Shown: positions 8,895 to 17,299 of the stretch, in pieces
Position numbering within the stretch: the stretch's first letter is position 1
Layout: every line of letters starts with the position of its first letter
From: Halopiger xanaduensis SH-6
Lineage (GTDB): Archaea > Halobacteriota > Halobacteria > Halobacteriales > Natrialbaceae
Reading direction: 5' to 3'
NCBI RefSeq assembly: GCF_000217715.1
Contig: NC_015666.1
Coordinates: 2,802,270-2,866,269 of the forward strand
DNA: 64,000 nucleotides
Notes under the pieces: model-generated
What the model was told of the DNA's origin: nothing
What the model saw: only the letters and a program-made list of their open reading frames with translations
Databases searched by the model: none
Position numbers and translations under genes: made by a program

Positions 8895-10010
8895 ATGACC
8901 GTCATCGAATCCGTCCACGCCGATCACGGGGCCGAGTTCGGCGAGCGGGACGGCCGGACGATCGTCGAACACTTCGGCCGCCCCGAGCGCACCCACCGCG
9001 CCGTCCGCAACGGCGTCGGCCTGCTCGAGCCGGCCTACGGCGTCGTGGTCGTCGAGGGCGAGGATCGCCTCGAGTACGTCGACAACGTCGTTTCGAACCG
9101 CGTCCCGGCCGAGGACGGGCGGGGCTGTTACGCGCTCGTGCTCGACCCGCAGGGCGGCATCGAGGTCGAGATGTACGTCTACAACGCCGGCGAGCGGCTG
9201 CTCCTCTTCACGCCGCCGACGAAGGCCGAGCCGCTGGTCGAGGACTGGTCCGAGAAGGTCTTCATCCAGGACGTCGATATCCGGCTCGCGACCGACGACT
9301 ACGCGATCTTCGGGATTCACGGCCCGCACGCGACCGAGAAGATCGCCAGCGTGCTCAACGGCGCGCCGTCGCCCGACGAGCGCTACTCGTTCGTCCGCGG
9401 GACGATGGGCGACGCCGGCGTCACCGTCATCCGCACCGACGCGCTCACCGGCGAGGAGAGCTACGAGGTCGTCTGTGCGGCCGACGACGCCGAGTCTGTC
9501 TACGATATCCTCCTCACACAAGGGCTGAACGCCGCTCCGTTCGGCTACCGGACCTGGGAGTCGCTCACGCTCGAGGCCGGCTCGCCCCTGTTCGAGACCG
9601 AACTCGAGGGGACGATTCCGAACGTGCTCGGCCTGCGGACGGCCCTGGACTTCGAGAAGGGCTGTTACGTCGGCCAGGAGGTCGTCTCCCGCGTCGAGAA
9701 CCAGGGCCGGCCGAGTCGACGGCTGATCGGGGTGACGCTCGAGTCTGCGGCGGATGAGGACGACGAGGACGCAACAGTTCCGGAATCCGGCGCCGCCGTC
9801 TTCGACGGCGACGCCTCGGTCGGCGAGATCACCCGCGCCGGCGAGAGCCCGCTGCTCGAGGACGTCATCGCGCTCGCGCTCGTCGACTACGACCTCGAGA
9901 GCGACGACCTGACCGTCCGAGTCGGCGGCGAAGAGGTGCCCGCGACCCGGACCGAACTACCGTTCTACGAGGGTTCCGATCAGTCGGACCGGCTGCCGGT
10001 GTACCAGTAA
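8895..10010 (+). CDS. YgfZ/GcvT family folate-binding protein
   Basis: 371 residues. Member of the aminomethyltransferase-fold family. The diagnostic motif KGCYVGQEVVSR at about residues 255-266 is the YgfZ/CAF17 signature (KGCYxGQE), used by folate-dependent proteins that support iron-sulfur cluster maintenance. True glycine-cleavage T proteins lack this cysteine motif, and no other gcv genes are nearby. The N-terminal folate-binding domain covers about residues 1-250, and a C-terminal beta-barrel (GEITRAGESP-type strands) follows. Length is close to bacterial and haloarchaeal YgfZ-like proteins. I prefer YgfZ-like over GcvT because of the motif and context. Confidence 0.82.
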   Translation: MTVIESVHADHGAEFGERDGRTIVEHFGRPERTHRAVRNGVGLLEPAYGVVVVEGEDRLEYVDNVVSNRVPAEDGRGCYALVLDPQGGIEVEMYVYNAGERLLLFTPPTKAEPLVEDWSEKVFIQDVDIRLATDDYAIFGIHGPHATEKIASVLNGAPSPDERYSFVRGTMGDAGVTVIRTDALTGEESYEVVCAADDAESVYDILLTQGLNAAPFGYRTWESLTLEAGSPLFETELEGTIPNVLGLRTALDFEKGCYVGQEVVSRVENQGRPSRRLIGVTLESAADEDDEDATVPESGAAVFDGDASVGEITRAGESPLLEDVIALALVDYDLESDDLTVRVGGEEVPATRTELPFYEGSDQSDRLPVYQ

Positions 10011-10088
10011 GCGACGTTCGTCTGGGCCGCCGGGACGGCCGGAACTGGCCGGCCCCACCGTCAAGGACGGTGACGGCGGACGCCCGGT

Positions 10089-10514
10089 ATGGGCTCGAGT
10101 ACGAGCGGCGATCCGCCGATCGACACGGGAACCGACTTCGAGGAACTGTCCGCGCGACTGCGAACGCAGTCCGACAACGCGCCCGGCTCCGACACCGAGC
10201 GGGTGACGATCCGCTCGCTCGACGAAATCAGCGCCGACTCGCTGTCGACGCTACTGGAAGCCGAAGAGAGCGAGGGCACCGCGCCTGGCGAACTCGCGTT
10301 CGTCATCTCGCGGGCCAACGCCGAACGCCTCCTCGAGCGCGATTTCGACCTCGACGACGTCGACGAACTCGAGGACGCGCTGGGCTGTGCGGTACAGGTG
10401 GAGGACGAGATGCCGGACGACACGGTGCTGGTGTTGGACCCGGACGCGGTCGACGGCGAGGAAATTGTGGATCCCGACGCGATCGCGTGCGGCATCGTCG
10501 GGACCGATCACTGA
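10089..10514 (+). CDS. Conserved-looking haloarchaeal protein of unknown function
   Basis: 141 residues, strongly acidic, no membrane segment. The central part (SLDEISADSLSTLLEAEESEGTAPGE, LAFVISRANAERLLERDFDLDDVDEL) predicts alternating helices and short strands. The end contains hydrophobic strands (DTVLVLDPDAVDG, DAIACGIVG). I do not recognise the family. G/C-rich third positions match neighbours, supporting a real gene. It lies between the YgfZ-like gene and the DUF389 gene, all in the same direction. Confidence 0.6.
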   Translation: MGSSTSGDPPIDTGTDFEELSARLRTQSDNAPGSDTERVTIRSLDEISADSLSTLLEAEESEGTAPGELAFVISRANAERLLERDFDLDDVDELEDALGCAVQVEDEMPDDTVLVLDPDAVDGEEIVDPDAIACGIVGTDH

Positions 10515-10635
10515 CGGCCGATCCTTTCCGGTCCTGCTCGCCGTTCCGTTTTGTTCCCGTTCCGATCCCGGCTATCGAGACGTCCCCGTCCGCTGCCGAC
10601 CGCAGTACTATCCGCGACTCCGTGGACCCCCCGGT

Positions 10636-11991
10636 ATGCGCTATCTCGAGATCACGGTCCCGGAGGGGAAGCGCCGGGCCGTGCTCGACGTTCTCGAGGA
10701 CGAGGGGATCGACTACGTCGTCAGCGACGAGACCAGCGGCAGAGGGTACGCCGCGGTCGTCCGCTTCCCGCTGCCGACGCGGGCCGTCGAACCGGTACTC
10801 GACCGGCTCCGACGAGCCGGTATCGGCGACGAGGCCAGCGTCGTCGTGATCAACGCCGAGACGGTCATCTCCGAGGAGTTCGCGACGCTCCGGAACCAGT
10901 ACAGCCGCGGCGGCAAGAAGGGCTCGCGCACCTCGCGGCAAGTGCTGCGGACGAAGGCCGACGAGCTCACGCCGCCGTTTCCGATCTACGCCGTCATGCT
11001 GCTCATCAGCGCCGTCGTCGCTACCGCCGGGCTGCTCTCGGACTCGCCCGCGGTCGTGATCGGGGCGATGGTCATCGCGCCGCTTTTAGGCCCCGCGCTA
11101 GCCGCGAACGTCGGCATCGTCACCGGCGACGACCGGCTCAAGCGCACGGGCTTCGTCTACCAGATCATCGGCGTCACGGCGGTCGTCGTCGCGTCGATCG
11201 CGCTCGCCGCCCTCGCGCGCGTGGCGGGCCTCGAGCCCGCGGGCGTCGATATCGTCGTCGCGACCGAACTCGAGGAGCGGGTCGCCCCGAACCTGTTCTC
11301 GTTGGCGGTGGCGCTCGGGGCCGGCATCGCCGGGATTCTGAGCCTCACGCGGGGCTTCTCCGAGGCGATCGTCGGCGTCATGATCGCCGCCGCCCTCATC
11401 CCGCCGTCGGCGGCGGTCGGCATCACGGTCGCCTGGGGGATGTACGGCGCGGCGATCGGCGCCGCCGCGCTCGTGATCGTCAACCTGCTCTCGATCAACC
11501 TCGCCGCGCTGGGCACGCTGTGGGTCGCCGGCTACCGCCCGCAGGGACTGTTCGAGGTGTCGCCTACCCGCCGGCCGACCTACGTCTACGCGACGGTCTT
11601 CGGCGTCGCGCTGCTGGCGCTGGCCGCGCCGCTGGCGGGCGTGACGCTGATTGACTTCCAGACGACCGAACTCGAGTCGGCGACCGAAGAAGAGGCTCAC
11701 GGGGTGCTCGCGGACCCGGCGTACGATCACCTCGAACTCGAGGACGTCGCGGTCGAACTCGACGGCAACTATCCGATCCAGGCGGTCGATCGCGTGCTCG
11801 TCACGGTCTCGAGTCGAGAACCCGGTCCGGAGCCGGGACTAGCTGATCGACTCTACGAGGAGATCCGGCCCCACGGCGACGGATCGCTGGTCGTCGAGGT
11901 GCAGTACGTCGTCAGCGAGGAGCGCGGCGAGGGGACGGCGGACGACGCCGAGAGCCAGCAGGCGGCAGTCCGGAGCGCCGGCGGATCGTAA
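10636..11991 (+). CDS. DUF389 / TIGR00341 family membrane protein
   Basis: 451 residues. A soluble N-terminal region of about 100 residues opens with a ferredoxin-like fold (MRYLEITVPEGKRRAVLDVL). It is followed by six or more hydrophobic helices, with the family hallmark VIGAMVIAPLLGPALA around residue 140. A soluble C-terminal domain of about 110 residues ends in an acidic tail. The function is unknown; these proteins are integral to the cytoplasmic membrane. The frame stays open upstream of 10636, but the ATG there gives the family's usual N-terminus and the preceding bases look non-coding, so this start is chosen. Confidence 0.85.
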   Translation: MRYLEITVPEGKRRAVLDVLEDEGIDYVVSDETSGRGYAAVVRFPLPTRAVEPVLDRLRRAGIGDEASVVVINAETVISEEFATLRNQYSRGGKKGSRTSRQVLRTKADELTPPFPIYAVMLLISAVVATAGLLSDSPAVVIGAMVIAPLLGPALAANVGIVTGDDRLKRTGFVYQIIGVTAVVVASIALAALARVAGLEPAGVDIVVATELEERVAPNLFSLAVALGAGIAGILSLTRGFSEAIVGVMIAAALIPPSAAVGITVAWGMYGAAIGAAALVIVNLLSINLAALGTLWVAGYRPQGLFEVSPTRRPTYVYATVFGVALLALAAPLAGVTLIDFQTTELESATEEEAHGVLADPAYDHLELEDVAVELDGNYPIQAVDRVLVTVSSREPGPEPGLADRLYEEIRPHGDGSLVVEVQYVVSEERGEGTADDAESQQAAVRSAGGS

Positions 11992-11998
11992 TTCACGC

Positions 11999-12196
11999 TC
12001 ACTCGCGTGCGTTCAAGCCCGCACCGAGCGCGGCGCCGAGGGCGACGCCCACCGGCAACCACAGCGCCAGATTGTCGCTCGCCGTGCCGATGGCGACGCC
12101 GGTCGACATGCCGATCGCGATCCCGACGCCGATGTCGGCGCCGTTCGTCTCGTCGTCCTCGTTGTCGTCCTTCGCCGGTGCCGTCGCATCGCTCAT
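11999..12196 (-). CDS. Small glycine-rich membrane protein
   Basis: 65 residues. An acidic N-terminal 20 residues is followed by two Gly/Ala-rich hydrophobic helices with small-residue spacing (GVGIAIGMSTGVAIG and VGVALGAALGAGL), the glycine-zipper look of small haloarchaeal membrane proteins. It ends seven bases from the convergent DUF389 gene. No function can be assigned. Confidence 0.6.
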   Translation of the reverse strand: MSDATAPAKDDNEDDETNGADIGVGIAIGMSTGVAIGTASDNLALWLPVGVALGAALGAGLNARE

Positions 12197-12427
12197 ACGA
12201 TCCAGTTGTCGGCCAGCGTGATAATCGTCGTCCTCAGCGGCGGTTCGCTCGCCGATCGCGTTCGCGTCGACGCCATCGATCGCGGAGGCGCCGCGGCATC
12301 GAAATATGACTGCCGGCGGGACGCTCTCGAGCGCGGTATCGATCGATTCTCCCAGGTGCGCCGGCGTCGAGTTTCGGTTCGTCGCTCAGCCGTCATATCC
12401 GGTCGGCTGATCGTCGTGTAATCGAGC

Positions 12428-12443
12428 AAACTAGTTTATCGTC
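12428..12443 (+). promoter_or_regulatory. TATA box for the BBE-type oxidase gene
   Basis: ACTAGTTTATCGTC upstream of the ATG at 12465 places the TTTAT core about 27 bases before the start codon, so the message is probably leaderless. Confidence 0.5.
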
Positions 12444-12464
12444 ACCCGCGGCGTACCGTGCTCT

Positions 12465-13898
12465 ATGGGAACAATAGACATATTGCCCGGTGAGGAAGCG
12501 CTCGCAAACGTTCCGGGAAGCGCGGTTCGCTCGTTCGAAACCGAGTTCGCCGGCGACGTCATCCGTCCCGCGGATCCGGCGTACGACGACGCGCGGCGGG
12601 TCTGGAACGGAATGATCGACGCGTATCCCGCGATCGTCGCCCGCTGTACCGGCGTCGCCGACGTCGTCGCGGCGGTGACCTTCGCGCGCGAGCAGGAACT
12701 CCCGCTGACGGTTCGGGGCGGCGGCCACAACGTCGCGGGGACGGCCGTCCGCGACGGCGCCCTCGTCGTCGACCTCGAGCCGATGAGCGGCGTTCGCGTC
12801 GACCCCGACGAGCGGACGGTCCGGGTCGAGGGCGGGGCGACGCTTGGCGACGCCGACCGCGAGACCCAATTGTTCGGGCTCGCGACGCCGCTGGGCGCCG
12901 TCTCGCAGACCGGCGTCGCCGGGTTGACGCTCAACGGCGGCTACGGCCACCTGAGCCGCGAGTACGGCCTGTCGCTGGACAACCTCCGCTCGGTCGACGT
13001 GGTGACCGCGGACGGGCAGGTTCGAACGGCCAGCGCCGATCGACACACGGACCTCTTCTGGGGGGTTCGCGGCAGCGGCGGCGCGCTGGGCGTCGTCACG
13101 TCCTTCGAGTTCGACTGCTACGAGGTCGGCCCCGAAGTGTCCGTACTCTTCCCGTGGTTCCACGCCGACGACACGGAGGCGGTCTTCGAGCGCTACCTCG
13201 AGTGGACCGCCGACGCCCCGCGCGAGGCCGGCGTTCTCGCGTTCACCGCCCACGTGCCGCCCCTCGAGGAGTTCCCCGAGGAGCGGCGGGGCGAACCGGC
13301 CGTCGCCATGCTCGGCGCGTACCGCGGCGACCCCGAAGACGCCGAGGGGGTCTTCGAGCCGCTGCTGACGGCCGCGACGCCGATCGTCGACTTCAGCGGC
13401 CCGATGCCGTTCGTCGACCTCCAGTCGATGCTCGACGAGGACTACCCCGACGGGCTGCGCTACTACTGGAAGTCGATCTACCTCGAGGCGGTCACCGACG
13501 AGGTCCGCGACTTGATGGTCCGGTACAACGAGGCCGCACCCTCGCCGCTCTCGACGGTCGACCTCTGGCACCTCGACGGGGCGGTCGCCGAAGTGCCGCG
13601 GGACGCGACCGCGTTCTGGCACCGCGACGAGCCGTTCATGCTCACCGTCGAAGCCAACTGGGAGGAGCCGGCCGACGACGACGCGAACGTCGCCTGGGCG
13701 CGGGATGCGATCGCCGACGTGCGGGCGCTGTCGGTCGCGACCGGCCGGTACGGCAACTTCCCGGGGCTGAACGAGGAAGACGACCCCGCGCGGGCGACGT
13801 TCGGCGACAACTACGAGCGACTGGTCGACGTCAAAACCGAGTACGACCCCGAAGACCTGTTCGGAACCGAGGCGTCCGTTCCGCCGCGAGCCGGCTGA
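12465..13898 (+). CDS. FAD-binding oxidoreductase, berberine-bridge-enzyme-like
   Basis: 477 residues. A PCMH-type flavoprotein expected to oxidise a small organic substrate and pass electrons to oxygen. The N-terminal FAD domain (about 35-215) contains RGGGHNVAG near residue 88, whose His is the usual covalent attachment site for FAD. The second attachment Cys found in bicovalent enzymes is not evident: the equivalent loop reads SQTGVAGLTLNGGYG. The C-terminal BBE motif is present (YDPEDLFG), preceded by a substrate domain. Length is normal. A leaderless promoter lies directly upstream. Substrate unknown. It is convergent with the flavoprotein at 13901. Confidence 0.85.
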   Translation: MGTIDILPGEEALANVPGSAVRSFETEFAGDVIRPADPAYDDARRVWNGMIDAYPAIVARCTGVADVVAAVTFAREQELPLTVRGGGHNVAGTAVRDGALVVDLEPMSGVRVDPDERTVRVEGGATLGDADRETQLFGLATPLGAVSQTGVAGLTLNGGYGHLSREYGLSLDNLRSVDVVTADGQVRTASADRHTDLFWGVRGSGGALGVVTSFEFDCYEVGPEVSVLFPWFHADDTEAVFERYLEWTADAPREAGVLAFTAHVPPLEEFPEERRGEPAVAMLGAYRGDPEDAEGVFEPLLTAATPIVDFSGPMPFVDLQSMLDEDYPDGLRYYWKSIYLEAVTDEVRDLMVRYNEAAPSPLSTVDLWHLDGAVAEVPRDATAFWHRDEPFMLTVEANWEEPADDDANVAWARDAIADVRALSVATGRYGNFPGLNEEDDPARATFGDNYERLVDVKTEYDPEDLFGTEASVPPRAG

Positions 13899-13900
13899 CG

Positions 13901-14992
13901 CTAGCGCCACACCCGCGCGAGCATCGCGCGGAGGTGGTCCGCCGAGAGCAGCGAGGTCGGCCGGTCCATGTGGACGCCGATCTCGCCCGACAGCGCGCCC
14001 AGGCCGATCCGCTGGACAGGTTCGGGCAGCGAGTAGGCGCGGCGAATCCAGTGGGCCAGTTCCTGCTCACGCGCTAAGTCGTCGCGCCAGGCGCGCTCGT
14101 AGGCCGAAAGCGTCGTCGGCCGCTGGGGATCGATCTCGCGGGCGGCGTGGTCGGCGCAGGTCATGCCGTAGAGGATGCCGCCGCCGGTGAACGGCTTGGT
14201 CTGGGCGGCCGCGTCGCCGATGAGGAAGCCGCGTCTCGAGGTGACCCGATCCGCCGGCCCGATCGGGATCGCGCCCGAACAGCGGTGGGAGACGTCGACC
14301 TCGTAGCCGTCGATCAACTCCTCGAAGTGCTTGTTCACGTGCACGCCCGGCGGGGCCGCCAGTCCGTACTCTACGCCGGCGTCGCCGCGGGGGATGCGCC
14401 ACGCGAAGAACGTCGGCGGAGTGAGGTGGACGTCGACGAAGTCCTGGTCGTCCGCTTCCTCGGAAAACGCGAGCACGCCGTGGAGCAGTTCGTCGGGTTC
14501 GGGCAACTCGAGTTCGTCCCGAACTCTCGAGCGCGGGCCGTCGCAGCCGGCGACCATGCGGGCCTCGTGGGTGACGACGCCGTCGGGGCTGTTCGCGACG
14601 ACCTCGACGCGGTCGTGGTGTTCGCGCACGTCGGTGACGGTGTGTTCCTCGCGGACGTCCGCGCCGGCCTCGCGAGCGAGTTCCGCGAGGTGGCGATCCA
14701 GGCCGACGCGGTCGATAACGTTCGAGGCGACTTCGCGCTTGTAGAAGGGATAGGCGTCGCTTTGCGGCCCGCCGACGTGGAATCGGGCGCCGTAGATCTC
14801 GTTCTGAAAGAGCTCATCGCGGGCGCCGGCGCCGGTAAACTCCCAGATGTCGGTGCTGACGTGGCCCGAGCAGGCCAGCGGGGTGCCGATCGTCCCCTGC
14901 TCTACCGCCAGCACGTCGTAGCCCTTCTCGGCGGCCCGCCGCGAGAAGCGCGCCCCGGCAGGGCCGACGCCGACAACGACGAAATCGTACAT
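13901..14992 (-). CDS. Geranylgeranyl reductase family FAD-dependent oxidoreductase
   Basis: 363 residues from the ATG at 14992; a GTG at 15007 would add five residues before the family-typical MYDFVVVGVGPAG. The Rossmann FAD motif GVGPAGARFSRRAAEKG is at the N-terminus, an ACSGHVS loop follows at about residues 38-45, and GFLIGDAAAQTKPFTGGGI near residue 265 is the second FAD-binding block. The family includes the enzyme that saturates geranylgeranyl chains of archaeal membrane lipids and related menaquinone-type reductases; haloarchaea have several paralogues, so the exact substrate cannot be told here. Confidence 0.82.
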   Translation of the reverse strand: MYDFVVVGVGPAGARFSRRAAEKGYDVLAVEQGTIGTPLACSGHVSTDIWEFTGAGARDELFQNEIYGARFHVGGPQSDAYPFYKREVASNVIDRVGLDRHLAELAREAGADVREEHTVTDVREHHDRVEVVANSPDGVVTHEARMVAGCDGPRSRVRDELELPEPDELLHGVLAFSEEADDQDFVDVHLTPPTFFAWRIPRGDAGVEYGLAAPPGVHVNKHFEELIDGYEVDVSHRCSGAIPIGPADRVTSRRGFLIGDAAAQTKPFTGGGILYGMTCADHAAREIDPQRPTTLSAYERAWRDDLAREQELAHWIRRAYSLPEPVQRIGLGALSGEIGVHMDRPTSLLSADHLRAMLARVWR

Positions 14993-15076
14993 GTCGGTCA
15001 CGTTCACGTCGGCCGGTAAATATCCTGTCGAACGGAGTGACGGCGGCCGAAGGCAGCCGTCGGCTCGCCCACCGTG

Positions 15077-15286
15077 CTATCGAGTGCCTCCGGTCTCGCC
15101 GACACTATCGGCGTCGCTTTCCGCGGCCTGTTTCAGGATCAACGGCGTCACCACCATATCGAGGACGGCGATCCCGAGCGCGGCCAACTGCATCGTGCCC
15201 TCCAGAAAGAGGATCGCAATCACAGCGACCACGAGCCCGCCCGAGAGACCGATTCCCCATCGAACGGTCGGTTCTGTCAAATCCAT
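15077..15286 (-). CDS. Small two-helix membrane protein
   Basis: 69 residues. Starts MDLTEPTVRWGIGLSGG and has two hydrophobic helices (about residues 11-29 and 33-51) followed by a charged C-terminus. The pattern recurs in haloarchaeal genomes as a small uncharacterised family. The AT-rich stretch just upstream (15300-15316 region, TAATATAAATCC) provides a promoter for the minus strand. Confidence 0.6.
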   Translation of the reverse strand: MDLTEPTVRWGIGLSGGLVVAVIAILFLEGTMQLAALGIAVLDMVVTPLILKQAAESDADSVGETGGTR

Positions 15287-15376
15287 ACCGAGCTGTTAGC
15301 GAATAAATAATATAAATCCAACCACTCGTTTCGGGTTTCGAAACCGCGACGGCGCCGTACTACATCCGCCAGTTCG

Positions 15377-16000
15377 TCACTCGTCGCGCTCCTCGAGCAA
15401 CGACCACAACCGCTCCGTATCGCCCTCGAAGCGCTCGAGCAGCGCCCGCATCCGCTCGCGGTGGTCGTCGGTCACGCGCACGTGGACCATCCCCTCGCCG
15501 GGCTGGCCGTAGACGACGCTCGCGCCCTCGGGGGCGGCGACGATCGCCGGCAGGGCGACCAGATCTTCCTCGCCCGCGACGAGGATCGTCGTCGGCTCGT
15601 CGCGGGAAAGGGCCTCGAGCAGCGCTTCGATCACGTCCGCCGAAATTTCGGCGGGCGGATTCACCGCCTCGAGGTGGGTTTCGGCGGTGATGGTCTCGCG
15701 AACGTCCTCGTTGACCGCCTCGCGCTCGGTTCGCTCGTCGACGAGCGCGACGTCCGGCGCGCGGCCGGCCTCGAGCAGGTGGTAAGTGACGACGTCGCCG
15801 ACGGCGATGAGCGCGCCGTCGACGTCGGCCAGCAGTCGCTCGGCGTCGGTCTCGATCGGGCCGAGCGGCTCCTTGAGTTCCGCGCGGAGGCCGTCGGGGA
15901 GCGTCAGCAGGTGCTCGTAATCGGTCTCGACGGTCTCGGCGGTCTCGGCGTCCTCGACATCTTCGATCGCGTCAGCGTCTGAATCGGTATCGTCGGTCAC
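15377..16000 (-). CDS. GTP-dependent dephospho-CoA kinase family protein
   Basis: 207 residues. Archaeal (DUF359/COG1909) type of dephospho-CoA kinase, which uses GTP to finish CoA synthesis, as shown biochemically for the Thermococcus enzyme. After an acidic 28-residue extension the sequence follows the family: LPDGLRAELKEPLGPI, LIAVGDVVTYHLLEAG, VALVDERTER, then the segment EPTTILVAGEEDLVALPAIVAAPEGASVVYGQPGEG with conserved acidic residues and a glycine loop near the C-terminus. It follows spt4 by 63 bases in the same direction; Spt4 next to this gene is a widespread archaeal arrangement. Confidence 0.88.
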   Translation of the reverse strand: MTDDTDSDADAIEDVEDAETAETVETDYEHLLTLPDGLRAELKEPLGPIETDAERLLADVDGALIAVGDVVTYHLLEAGRAPDVALVDERTEREAVNEDVRETITAETHLEAVNPPAEISADVIEALLEALSRDEPTTILVAGEEDLVALPAIVAAPEGASVVYGQPGEGMVHVRVTDDHRERMRALLERFEGDTERLWSLLEERDE

Positions 16001-16063
16001 GTATGCGTAGAAGTAGGCGTTTCGTGGCTGTGGTTCGTCCTCGAGTTCGCGTCGAAACCGCGA

Positions 16064-16261
16064 TCAGCGGACCTTCAGCGCGTACGCGCCCGGCTCCGTG
16101 ATCTGCATCTCGCTGGCGATCTCGCTGTCTTCGGGGTGGGCGATGACGACGTACCCCGCCCAGTCCTCGGTCAGCGACGAGGAGTTACAGGCGTCGCAGG
16201 TGTCGTTGTCCGGTTCGTTCACGCGGTGACACTCCCGGCAGACGAGGCGATCGGATGCCAT
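16064..16261 (-). CDS. spt4: Transcription elongation factor Spt4 (RNA polymerase subunit E'')
   Basis: 65 residues. A zinc-binding partner of Spt5 that promotes processive transcription. Two zinc knuckles are visible: CRECH at residues 8-12 and CDAC around 23-26. The C-terminal beta sheet (DWAGYVVIAHPEDSEIASEM, then GAYALKVR) is typical. It begins two bases after the rpo7 stop, so the two are translationally linked. Confidence 0.94.
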   Translation of the reverse strand: MASDRLVCRECHRVNEPDNDTCDACNSSSLTEDWAGYVVIAHPEDSEIASEMQITEPGAYALKVR

Positions 16262-16263
16262 GG

Positions 16264-16842
16264 TTATTCACCCTCGGTCGCGGTGGTCGCTTCGCGCTTT
16301 TCATGTTCCTCCTCGAGCCAGGCGTGCTTGCCCAGCCCCGGCTGCTTGGCCGTGAGACCGATCTTCGAGTCGCGCGGGTTGCGCTCGTCGATGCTCTTGG
16401 TGACGATGCGGGTCCGGATGGCGTCGTCGACGCCGAGCGCGCGGTCGGACTCGTTCGAGGACAGGCGCTGGTTCTCGCCGTCGAACGCGAGGTACTCGTC
16501 GCTGATCTGGGAGACGTGGAGCAGCCCGTCGACGGGGCCGATCCCGACGAAGGCGCCGAACTCGACGACCTCGACGACCGTCCCGTCGACGACCTCCTGC
16601 ATCTGCGGATCGAAGGTGACGGCGTCGAAGTCGGCCTCGTAGTAGACGCCGGGTTCGTTGGGCAGTACCGTCCCCTGGCCGATGTCGTGGACTTCGGTGA
16701 CGGAGACGATGCTCCCCACCTCCTCGTCCATGCGGCCTTCGAGTTTGTCCTGCAGCAGTCGCTTCACGAGGTCCGGCGAGACGTCGCCGAGTGCCTCCGG
16801 CGGTACTTCCACCGTGTCTTTCAGTCTGACCCGTTTGTACAT
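16264..16842 (-). CDS. rpo7: DNA-directed RNA polymerase subunit Rpo7 (E')
   Basis: 192 residues. Forms the polymerase stalk with Rpo4 and helps open complex formation and RNA binding. The N-terminal tip domain (MYKRVRLKDTVEVPPEALG to about residue 80) precedes an S1/OB domain (VVDGTVVEVVEFGAFVGIGPVDGLLHVSQI, about 84-165). An acidic/basic tail rather longer than in non-halophiles follows. It starts at the base next to the PIN gene stop and runs into spt4 with a two-base gap, a tightly packed operon. Confidence 0.95.
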   Translation of the reverse strand: MYKRVRLKDTVEVPPEALGDVSPDLVKRLLQDKLEGRMDEEVGSIVSVTEVHDIGQGTVLPNEPGVYYEADFDAVTFDPQMQEVVDGTVVEVVEFGAFVGIGPVDGLLHVSQISDEYLAFDGENQRLSSNESDRALGVDDAIRTRIVTKSIDERNPRDSKIGLTAKQPGLGKHAWLEEEHEKREATTATEGE

Positions 16843-17265
16843 CTATGGTTGAGTGATCGCTAACTTGTTTCTCCCGCGTAATGCAATTACCGGTACGCTC
16901 GCCTCGAGCACCCGGTCGCGCAGCGGGCGGTCGTTCGTGACGACGTAGTCGACGTTACCCTCGCGGGCGAGTTCGACCAGGGCGTCGTCCGCGTACGATG
17001 CCTCCGTGTCGACGACGAGACAGCGTTCGATCGCCAGGTCGTGGCCGACGTTGGCGGCCGTGCCTTCCGTGCCGCCTTTCTCGGCGAGGCGGCGTAATTC
17101 TTCGACGACGGCCTGGGGCGCGGTCGGCTCGAACTCCTCGAGCAGCCGGTCGAGTTCGTCGAACAGGCGCACGTCGAGTTCGACCGGCATCATGAGTGCG
17201 CTCGTGTCGAGCGCGACCCGCGCGCCGGTTTCAGGTCCGGTTCCGTTCGGCGTCCCCGTACTCAT
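16843..17265 (-). CDS. PIN-domain protein (Fcf1/VapC-like ribonuclease)
   Basis: 140 residues. PIN nuclease fold: the first Asp in VALDTSALMMP (near residue 19), an acidic E in PQAVVEELRRLAEKG (about 57-60), ADDALVELA and the C-terminal VTNDRPLRDR give the usual acidic cluster for metal-dependent RNA cleavage. The position between aIF2-gamma and Rpo7 is conserved in archaea and suggests a role in rRNA processing or RNA quality control rather than toxin activity; no antitoxin gene is adjacent. Confidence 0.85.
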   Translation of the reverse strand: MSTGTPNGTGPETGARVALDTSALMMPVELDVRLFDELDRLLEEFEPTAPQAVVEELRRLAEKGGTEGTAANVGHDLAIERCLVVDTEASYADDALVELAREGNVDYVVTNDRPLRDRVLEASVPVIALRGRNKLAITQP

Positions 17266-17299
17266 CCTGGTCCGTCGTCGGTGGCCGCGGTGTTACCCC

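Noticed and set aside
12193-12429. Small open frames on both strands in the gap before the BBE-type oxidase
   Set aside because: Arg/Ser-rich text without the acidic bias of real genes here; the gap is better explained by the oxidase promoter.
16843-17265. PIN protein as a VapC toxin
   Set aside because: No antitoxin gene is next to it and it is embedded in a conserved translation/transcription operon.
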